Shown here: piece by piece, positions 1 to 5,253 of the stretch
Numbering within the stretch: the stretch's first letter is position 1
Layout: every line of letters starts with the position of its first letter
NCBI GenBank assembly: GCA_029262955.1
Contig: JAJCYL010000172.1
Span: 1-5,253, forward strand
DNA: 5,253 nucleotides
From: Cytophagales bacterium
Lineage (GTDB): Bacteria; Bacteroidota; Bacteroidia; Cytophagales; Cyclobacteriaceae
Direction: 5' to 3'
Made by a program: the position numbers and the translations under genes
Notes under the pieces: generated by a model
What the model saw: the letters and a program-made list of their open reading frames with translations, nothing else
Told to the model about the DNA's origin: nothing
Database searches by the model: none

Positions 1-1
1 C

Positions 2-1783
2 CTTCTGTCTATTGGGCAGGGAACAACGCTTAACAAAGATTGGGATGGTATCTGGAGACCCTGGACTTATGTAGGTGACTTTGGTTGGTCCACAGAAATA
101 CGAATTCCATTCAGAACATTAAATTTTGATCCTTCAAGTGACACCTGGGGAATAAATTTTCAACGAACTATTCGCAGGAAGAATGAAGAACTACTATGGA
201 CTGGACATAAACTGAATCAAGGGTTGATCCGACCTCAAAACGCAGGACACATCACTGGACTGAAAGGCATTTCACAGGGGCTTGGGTTAGAAGTGGTCCC
301 TTACGGAAAGGTAGAGCGTAGTAGGTTTGAGCTTGAGGATGAGGAGGGTTTTGATCAAACGACTAAAGCAGATGGAGGGTTGGACATCAACTACAGCATT
401 ACCCCAAGCTTAAAAGCCTCCTTCACGCTTAATACTGATTTTGCAGAGACTGAGGTGGATACTCGTCAGGTAAACCTTACCCGTTTTCCTTTGTTTTTTC
501 CAGAACGCAGGGATTTCTTTTTAGAAGGTGCCAATATCTATCAATTCGCACCACGAAGTGGTGTAACCCCATATTTCAGCAGACGGATTGGCTTAGAGGA
601 GGGAAATCCTATCCCCATCAACTATGGGGGCAGAATTATTGGCCGACTAGGGAAATTTGAAATTGCCGCACTCCAGGTGCGAACAAGCTCTCAGGACACA
701 GTTAATGCGGAGGACTTTTCAGTAGTTCGAGTAAAAAGAAACTTCCTTAAAGAAAGTACCGTCGGCGTAGTCTATACCAGGAGGCATACCAAGGATGGCG
801 AGGAATATTTTGACCCGGTTCAGGACAGGCACACATTTGGGGCTGATATAGGCCTTAACACTTCAAAATTCATGGGTAACAAAAATTTGCAGTTTCAAGC
901 CTTTTATATTTTCCATAATTCCTTTTCTCCACTTGATGACGAGACCGACATTTCCGATCGATCAAGCAGGGGCATCCGCTTAAACTTTCCCAACAGACCC
1001 TGGTCTGCTGCGGTGTCCTATAGAGAGTTTGGTGACGCGTTTGATCCCGCAGTAGGTTTTAATCAAAGGAATTCCTTCCGACGAGTTGAGCCGCGGTTTA
1101 CCTATTCTCCATTGATTGAAAAAAGTGATGTAATAAGAGAATTAACTTGGGAGTTTAGCTTTGAAAATTTAATGAGTCTGGGTTGGAATAAGCTTACCCA
1201 AAATGCAAGATTCACCCCAGTTGGCATTCGTTTTGAAACGGGAGATGAAATATCCTATCAGTTCATACGAAACTTTGAATTACTCTTAGATGACTTTGAT
1301 ATTCTTGGGGATGGTTCTATAGTTATTCCGGTAGGAAGTTATACAAATTGGACTCATAATATAGAAATAGAAGCAGCTAACTATCGTCGAATAGTGCTTG
1401 ACTTCGAAATTGGTGCCGGTGGTTTCTGGTCTGGTAAGAGTACTTCCTACCAAACCGAATTAACCATCAGACCTGTCTCCGGTATTAATCTAAGTGTAGA
1501 ATACATTTATACCGATGTCAAGCTTGAAGAAGGTGAGTTCAACACCAACCTGATTCGCTTTATTGGCAATTTTGACTTTACCCCCTTCGTGTCATTTTCC
1601 AGTAACATTCAATTTGATGACTTGAGTGAGAGGCTTGGATTAAATAGTCGGTTTAGATACACCATTACACCTGGTTCTGACATTTTCCTCATTTATAATC
1701 ACAATTGGATTGAAGACCAGGATCGTTTTAGAACCACATCTAACACTGGAGTAGTGAAGGCCACGTTTACGCATAGATTCTAA
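2..1783 (+). CDS. DUF5916 domain-containing outer-membrane protein (5' end missing)
   Basis: The frame is open from base 2 to a TAA at 1781-1783, giving 593 visible residues; the start codon lies before the window. The TTG at 224 is an internal codon, because family-like sequence continues upstream of it. Visible residues 1-65 resemble the end of the N-terminal CBM9/DOMON-like sugar-binding domain of this family, with an IPFRTLNFDP strand and then WGINFQRTIRRKNE. From about residue 75 the DUF5916 region follows, with the family hallmark FPLFFPERRDFFLEG at residues 162-176. The rest alternates polar and aromatic residues as in amphipathic beta strands and ends in FTHRF, the terminal aromatic residue typical of outer-membrane barrels. 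Full-length relatives are usually some 700-900 residues, so roughly 100-300 are probably missing, including the signal peptide. The molecular function of the family is not established; a surface role in binding or passing glycans is only a guess. The gene converges on trpS, with a palindromic element between them. Confidence 0.9.
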   Translation, partial: LLSIGQGTTLNKDWDGIWRPWTYVGDFGWSTEIRIPFRTLNFDPSSDTWGINFQRTIRRKNEELLWTGHKLNQGLIRPQNAGHITGLKGISQGLGLEVVPYGKVERSRFELEDEEGFDQTTKADGGLDINYSITPSLKASFTLNTDFAETEVDTRQVNLTRFPLFFPERRDFFLEGANIYQFAPRSGVTPYFSRRIGLEEGNPIPINYGGRIIGRLGKFEIAALQVRTSSQDTVNAEDFSVVRVKRNFLKESTVGVVYTRRHTKDGEEYFDPVQDRHTFGADIGLNTSKFMGNKNLQFQAFYIFHNSFSPLDDETDISDRSSRGIRLNFPNRPWSAAVSYREFGDAFDPAVGFNQRNSFRRVEPRFTYSPLIEKSDVIRELTWEFSFENLMSLGWNKLTQNARFTPVGIRFETGDEISYQFIRNFELLLDDFDILGDGSIVIPVGSYTNWTHNIEIEAANYRRIVLDFEIGAGGFWSGKSTSYQTELTIRPVSGINLSVEYIYTDVKLEEGEFNTNLIRFIGNFDFTPFVSFSSNIQFDDLSERLGLNSRFRYTITPGSDIFLIYNHNWIEDQDRFRTTSNTGVVKATFTHRF

Positions 1784-1789
1784 TTATCT

Positions 1790-1875
1790 CGTCATTGCGA
1801 GGCAGAGCCGAAGCAATCTTTTGGGTAAGAGGCGCTGAGAGAACGGTGGATTGCTTCACTTCGTTCGCAATGACG
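1790..1875. repeat. 86-bp palindromic REP/MITE-like intergenic element
   Basis: The outer arms CGTCATTGCGA (1790-1800) and TCGCAATGACG (1865-1875) are perfect 11-bp reverse complements. The inner arms GAAGCAATC (1810-1818) and GATTGCTTC (1849-1857) are perfect 9-bp reverse complements. Between outer and inner arms lie 9 unpaired bases on the left (itself a possible GGC-AGA-GCC mini-hairpin) and 7 on the right, and the central loop is 30 bases (1819-1848). From general knowledge, repeats with GTCATTGCGAG and GAAGCAATC arms are dispersed between genes in many bacterial genomes, including Bacteroidota; no copy number can be read from one window. The element begins 6 bp after the DUF5916 stop and ends 40 bp before the trpS stop. 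A T-rich run (CCTTTTGTTT, 1876-1885) follows the right arm, so transcripts of the plus-strand gene could form a long stem followed by U-rich RNA and end there. The minus-strand side lacks such a run. The termination role is an inference. Confidence 0.8.
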
Positions 1876-1915
1876 CCTTTTGTTTAAAGCCATTAAGACA
1901 TGGAAAAACAGATTT

Positions 1916-2908
1916 TTAAACTCGTTCAAAACCCAACTTCTCTCTCACCCTGTCAAGTACTCCTCGAATCACCGGTCTGGCTTTATCTTCTCCTTCTTGC
2001 AGCTTTTGCTCAACGTCTTCCGGGTGTTCCATCAACCAGGCAAATTTCTCTCGGACGTCACCAAACCTATCGATTATTAGCTCGAATAACTCTTGTTTAG
2101 CATGGCCATATCCGTAATTGCCTCCTAAATATTTTTCTCTTAATTGCGCTGTTTGGTCAGGTGATCCTAATACTTTGTACAGCGCAAAAACATTACAAGT
2201 GTCTGGATTTTTAGGCTCTTCTAGAGGGGTGCTGTCAGTTACTATAGCCATGACATTCTTCCGAAGTTGCTTATCCGTTTGAAAGATGTCGATAATGTTG
2301 CCATAGGATTTGCTCATCTTATTTCCGTCAGTCCCGGGAATGACCATTATGTTTTCATCAATCTTAACTTCGGGGACTACAAATGTTTCTCCATATTGGT
2401 GATTGAAAGAATTGGCAATATCTCTTGTAATCTCGAGGTGCTGTTTTTGGTCTTTCCCAACAGGTACGAAGTTGGCATCATATCCAATGATATCGGCCGC
2501 CATTAAGACAGGATAGGCGAAGAGACCGGCATTGATTTTACTCTTTTGACCCTGACCAAGTTTGTCTAATTTGTCCTTATAAGAATGGGCATTCTCCAGC
2601 ATGGGAATCGGGGTAAAACAAGCAAGAAACCAGGTTAATTCACAAACTTCTGGTACTCGCGACTGTCTATAAAATGTATTTTTATCAGTATCGAAACCGA
2701 CAGCTAACCAGGCTGCCGCCGTGGCAAGCGTATTCTGTTTTCTAATCTCAGCCTCTTTAATGGTGGTAACTGAATGTAGGTCCGCGATAAAAAAGAAGGA
2801 ATCATTTTCCGGCTTCTTAGACATTTCGATAGCCGGCAAGTAGGCACCTAATAAATTTCCCAAATGGGGTTTACCTGAACTTTGAATTCCTGTGAGTATT
2901 CTTGCCAT
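1916..2908 (-). CDS. trpS: Tryptophanyl-tRNA synthetase
   Basis: This is a class Ic aminoacyl-tRNA synthetase that joins tryptophan to tRNA-Trp with ATP in the cytoplasm. The 330 residues match the usual bacterial length of about 325-340. The HIGH-type ATP motif is PHLGN at residues 14-18, after TGIQSSGK. The KMSKS loop is intact at 197-201 within GTDGNKMSKSYGN. Typical TrpRS signatures lie between them: FFFIADLHSVTT (38-49), YPVLMAADI (132-140) and VGKDQKQHLEITRDIA (150-165). The C-terminal helical part, including EGEDKARPVIRGVLDRVREKLG, is complete. I chose the ATG at 2908-2906, giving MARILTGIQ. A TTG immediately upstream (2911-2909) would add one residue, but ATG fits better and family proteins begin close to this point. 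The gene is transcribed away from the rid-like gene across a 74-bp spacer and converges on the DUF5916 gene. No T-box, leader peptide or other Trp-responsive element is visible upstream. Confidence 0.97.
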   Translation of the reverse strand: MARILTGIQSSGKPHLGNLLGAYLPAIEMSKKPENDSFFFIADLHSVTTIKEAEIRKQNTLATAAAWLAVGFDTDKNTFYRQSRVPEVCELTWFLACFTPIPMLENAHSYKDKLDKLGQGQKSKINAGLFAYPVLMAADIIGYDANFVPVGKDQKQHLEITRDIANSFNHQYGETFVVPEVKIDENIMVIPGTDGNKMSKSYGNIIDIFQTDKQLRKNVMAIVTDSTPLEEPKNPDTCNVFALYKVLGSPDQTAQLREKYLGGNYGYGHAKQELFELIIDRFGDVREKFAWLMEHPEDVEQKLQEGEDKARPVIRGVLDRVREKLGFERV

Positions 2909-2982
2909 CAATATTTGAATTTGCGCAAAGAAAAGAAATTTAAAAGCCTTTAGTAGCTTTAACCATCACCTAATTTCAAAAA

Positions 2983-3417
2983 ATGAAAAAGATAATATTT
3001 ATACAATTGATTCTATTCGCTACTTTGGGAGCCATGGCTCAATCCGTGGATAAAAAATACATTAACCCGGCTAGCGGTTATAGCAATGCCGTGGCAGTAA
3101 CTACAGGGACTGTAACTACACTTTATGTGGCTGGCCAGGTAGGTAGTGGCGCAACCCTGAACGAACAGATCCGGACTTCATTTCAGGGAGTTTTAAAACA
3201 ACTAAAAGATGGCGGGGCAACTTTTAAGGATGTAGTGAAAATGAATACCTACATCGTCAATTATAGTGAAAAGGATTTGGACCTTTTTCGTGACATACGA
3301 AAGGACATGTTTGGTGATCAGGAAATGCCAGCCAACACACTTGTCGGTGTCAGCTCATTGGCCACTGACGACATCAAAGTAGAGATGGATGCCGTGGCTA
3401 TATTTGCAAAAAATTAA
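2983..3417 (+). CDS. Exported RidA-like (YjgF/YER057c/UK114) protein lacking the catalytic Arg
   Basis: The 144-residue protein has an N-terminal signal peptide: MKK, a hydrophobic core (IIFIQLILFATLG), then an AMA site with likely cleavage after A19. The mature part of about 125 residues is one Rid domain, a family that forms trimers with ligand pockets between subunits. Recognisable pieces are the Y33-centred GYSNAV, the core strand LYVAGQVG (47-54), and the helix-strand unit with GVLKQLKDGGATFKDVVKMNTY (69-90). RidA enzymes hydrolyse reactive imines and enamines using an Arg (R105 in E. coli) in a PARS motif; here the motif reads PANT with N118 in that place. The Glu equivalent to E120 appears kept as E134 in KVEMDA. 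Rid subgroups without this Arg are known and generally lack imine-deaminase activity, so calling this a 2-iminobutanoate deaminase would be unsafe. The start has the A-rich leader (TTTCAAAAA) usual in Bacteroidota. It lies 25 bp before the M81 gene, probably in one operon. Confidence 0.9.
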   Translation: MKKIIFIQLILFATLGAMAQSVDKKYINPASGYSNAVAVTTGTVTTLYVAGQVGSGATLNEQIRTSFQGVLKQLKDGGATFKDVVKMNTYIVNYSEKDLDLFRDIRKDMFGDQEMPANTLVGVSSLATDDIKVEMDAVAIFAKN

Positions 3418-3442
3418 ATAACCGTAATAAATAATTAATTAG

Positions 3443-5008
3443 ATGAGTTTAAGAATTGTGGTATTGCCGCTTATAGCAATATTGGTGGGTTGTGGCAAAA
3501 CAGATAATGGAAGTGGGGATGACCAAAAGCTGCCCAGGATAGCCATTGCAGGCATTGCTATTGAATCCAGCACTTTTTCGCCAGCTCAGAGTCATGAGGA
3601 AGCTTTTCACCCCAAGGTTGGTGACCAAATATTTGACTCCTATCCGTTTATGTCAGTTGATTCACCAAATAGGAAAAGAGCCAACTGGATACCCACACTT
3701 AGAGGAAGGTCCTTACCCGGAGGGATCGTGACCAAGGAGGCTTATGAGTCAATGGTAACCAAAACGCTGGAAATGCTGAGGGAAAATATGCCATACGATG
3801 GCATATTTTATGACATCCATGGTGCCATGAGTGTCGTTGGTTTGGATGATCCAGAGGGTGATTTTATAATCAGAATACGCGAGGTGGTTGGCAAGGATGT
3901 ACTGATCTCCACGTCAATGGATTTGCATGGAAATGTATCAGAAAGGCTGGTTCAGCACAGTGACCTGATTACCTGTTACAGAATGGCTCCCCATGAAGAT
4001 GCGTTGGAATCGAAAAAAAGAGCAGTTGATAACCTATTGGATAGGTTAGAATCGGGAAAAGGTAAACCGAAATACAAAGCATGGATTCCAGTGCCTATTT
4101 TATTGCCGGGTGAAAAAACCAGTACCCGTATTGAACCAGGCAAAAGCTTATACGCCAAGCTCGCTCCAGCTACTCAACATGAAGGTATTATTGATGCAGC
4201 AATTTGGGTGGGCTATGCGTGGGCAGATGAACCTCGCAATCATGCGGTTGTCGTGGTAACAGGAGATGAAAAGGAGGCTGTGACGGCAGCAGCTGAAGAT
4301 CTGGCTAAAAGCTTTTGGGATGCCCGATCAGAATTCGATTTCGTAGCCCCAACCGGAACCCTTCATGAAATTCTCGACAAAGCTGTGGGCAGCAACAAAA
4401 GACCTTTTATGATCAGTGATATGGGTGACAACCCCACCGCAGGTGGTGCAGGTGATGTCACCTGGACATTAAAGGAGATTCTTGATCGACCTGAGTTTAA
4501 GTCAGAAGACGGACCATCTTTGATCTACGCATCAATACCGGGACCAGCATTTATTGAGAAAGCCCTGGAAGCAGGTGTTGGTGGTATGGTTGATGAGTTA
4601 GCCGGTGCGGAGATTGATCATCGTTACTCTCCTCCTATCCGTCTCGCAGGTAAGATATTATCGATTGAACAGGGTGATGTTCATGCGGAGACTGAGGTAG
4701 TGGTTAAAATCGGCAGCGTCTCAATTATCGTTACCAAAAAGCGCAAACCATATCACAAGGAAGTTGATTTTACCCGACTCGGCTTAAATCCACGGGAGAC
4801 TGATATTGTGGTAGTCAAAATTGGTTACCTCGTTCCTGAGCTCTATGACATGAGGGCAGATTGGATAATGGCCCTTACCCCTGGTGGGGTAGATCAGGAT
4901 CTGATCCGCTTGAACCATCAAAGAATCAAAAGACCGATGTATCCCTTTGATAAGGATATGCCGGATCCGGATCTATCAGCCCGATTGATCCCCTCTTCCA
5001 GTGAATAG
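3443..5008 (+). CDS. M81 family (MlrC-like) metallopeptidase, lipoprotein form
   Basis: This 521-residue protein belongs to the family of microcystinase C (MlrC), the zinc peptidase of sphingomonads that cleaves linearised microcystin products; most members have unknown substrates. The N-terminus has a lipoprotein signal: a hydrophobic segment ending in the lipobox LVGC, with C17 as the lipidated residue. The N-terminal M81 domain starts near 31 with IAIAGIAIESSTFSP, carrying E41. DIHGAM (124-129) supplies H126, DLHGN (160-164) supplies D160 and H162, and MAPHEDALES supplies H184. The spacings H126-D160 (34) and H162-H184 (22) equal those I recall for the proposed MlrC residues H150, D184, H186 and H208, so the site looks intact. 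The C-terminal domain has the conserved SDMGDNPTAGGAGDVTWTL segment (325-343). Length is near the family norm and no damage is seen. The ATG at 3443 has an AT-rich leader (AATAATTAATTAG) and no Shine-Dalgarno. The 25-bp gap suggests cotranscription with the upstream Rid-like gene. The natural substrate cannot be told from sequence. Confidence 0.93.
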   Translation: MSLRIVVLPLIAILVGCGKTDNGSGDDQKLPRIAIAGIAIESSTFSPAQSHEEAFHPKVGDQIFDSYPFMSVDSPNRKRANWIPTLRGRSLPGGIVTKEAYESMVTKTLEMLRENMPYDGIFYDIHGAMSVVGLDDPEGDFIIRIREVVGKDVLISTSMDLHGNVSERLVQHSDLITCYRMAPHEDALESKKRAVDNLLDRLESGKGKPKYKAWIPVPILLPGEKTSTRIEPGKSLYAKLAPATQHEGIIDAAIWVGYAWADEPRNHAVVVVTGDEKEAVTAAAEDLAKSFWDARSEFDFVAPTGTLHEILDKAVGSNKRPFMISDMGDNPTAGGAGDVTWTLKEILDRPEFKSEDGPSLIYASIPGPAFIEKALEAGVGGMVDELAGAEIDHRYSPPIRLAGKILSIEQGDVHAETEVVVKIGSVSIIVTKKRKPYHKEVDFTRLGLNPRETDIVVVKIGYLVPELYDMRADWIMALTPGGVDQDLIRLNHQRIKRPMYPFDKDMPDPDLSARLIPSSSE

Positions 5009-5201
5009 GGAGGTCACAAAAGAAGTATCTCCAGAGTTTCCTGGAGCTTGATGAGGAATATCAATTATAAAATATTATCAAATTTCGGCAGTTATAAGAC
5101 AATATACGTTTCAGTTGTTAAAGAATTCCTAATTGATAACCAGAGCTATGATTTTAGCCCATTCCTTATCAATTTTGTTGCGATTAAATATGTACTTAAA
5201 A
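5009..5201. other. AT-rich intergenic gap with two weak inverted repeats
   Basis: No convincing gene fits between the M81 stop and the next start. A 6-bp stem, CTCCAG (5029-5034) with CTGGAG (5041-5046) and a 6-base loop, sits 20 bp after the stop. It is not followed by a T run, so it is at best a poor terminator. A perfect 9-bp inverted repeat, AATTGATAA (5131-5139) and TTATCAATT (5166-5174), flanks a 26-base loop shortly before the next gene. It could be an operator or chance in AT-rich DNA. No good Bacteroidota promoter (TTG and TAnnTTTG at the right spacing) was found, though a promoter for the downstream gene may well lie here. Confidence 0.4.
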
Positions 5202-5253
5202 ATGAAAAGATTCAGCCATTTCGTAGTTGCATTCACGCTGTGTGGTTTTGGTC
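5202..5253 (+). CDS. Start of a probable exported protein (3' end outside window)
   Basis: Seventeen full codons are visible, reading MKRFSHFVVAFTLCGFG. Basic residues followed by a hydrophobic stretch look like the beginning of a signal peptide, or possibly of a lipoprotein or membrane protein. The ATG at 5202 follows TACTTAAAA, the A-rich leader seen before other starts here. In-frame alternatives exist at 5190 (adding MYLK) and 5148 (adding 18 residues), and the frame is closed by a TAA at 5130-5132. I prefer 5202 because the basic-then-hydrophobic order begins exactly there. The family cannot be named from so little sequence. It lies on the same strand as the Rid-M81 pair but about 190 bp downstream, so it may have its own promoter. 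Confidence 0.5.
   Translation, partial: MKRFSHFVVAFTLCGFG

Noticed and set aside
224..226. TTG as start of the DUF5916 protein
   Set aside because: The same frame stays open to base 2 and encodes family-typical sequence upstream, so the gene is cut by the window edge rather than starting here.
1880..2100. Two overlapping 66-codon plus-strand open frames
   Set aside because: They lie mostly antisense to the C-terminal coding part of trpS, have no family-like features, and follow from the codon pattern of the real gene.
2267..2506. A 79-codon plus-strand open frame
   Set aside because: It is entirely antisense to the conserved KMSKS-containing core of trpS, with no recognisable domain or leader.
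2909..2982. Promoter-like TGAATTTG (2916-2923) and a 5-bp hairpin (AAAGC/GCTTT, 2943-2960) in the divergent spacer
   Set aside because: The motif has a mismatch to TAnnTTTG and no TTG at the expected distance, and the hairpin is too short. Promoters for both genes must be near here but I cannot place them.
3546..3731. A 61-codon plus-strand open frame within the M81 gene
   Set aside because: It is a shifted frame inside the conserved catalytic domain of the M81 protein, with no independent support.
3976..4158. A 60-codon minus-strand open frame within the M81 gene
   Set aside because: It is antisense to conserved M81 sequence and has no signs of a real gene.
5170..5177. CAATTTTG as a possible -7 element for the last gene
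   Set aside because: It has a first-base mismatch, the nearest upstream TTG (5133-5135) is too far away, and it overlaps an arm of the inverted repeat.

Overview
This window looks like chromosomal DNA of a Bacteroidota bacterium, perhaps Cytophagia- or Flavobacteriia-like. The evidence is a DUF5916-type outer-membrane protein of the kind common in that phylum, A-rich leaders without Shine-Dalgarno sequences before ATG, moderately AT-rich DNA, and a RidA-like protein and an M81 peptidase that both carry export signals. The assignment to phylum is an inference from gene content, and the genus cannot be read from the sequence.

Layout: positions 2-1783 (+) hold the C-terminal 593 residues of a DUF5916 protein whose start lies before the window. 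Positions 1790-1875 hold an 86-bp palindromic, REP/MITE-like element between convergent genes. Positions 2908-1916 (-) hold trpS, tryptophanyl-tRNA synthetase. A 74-bp divergent spacer follows. Then come two same-strand genes 25 bp apart: a Rid-family (YjgF/YER057c/UK114) protein with a signal peptide (2983-3417) and an M81 (MlrC-like) metallopeptidase with a lipoprotein signal (3443-5008). After an AT-rich gap, the first codons of another probably exported protein begin at about 5202 and run off the end.

The trpS gene is ordinary housekeeping. The more interesting part is the Rid-M81 pair. Both products appear to leave the cytoplasm, and the spacing suggests one transcript. The Rid protein has Asn where imine-deaminating RidA enzymes have an essential Arg, while the M81 protein keeps the residues thought to bind zinc. 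A plausible but unproven reading is an envelope-located pathway acting on peptides or other amide compounds, with a non-canonical Rid partner. I see no phage, CRISPR, tRNA, rRNA or insertion-sequence transposase in the window.
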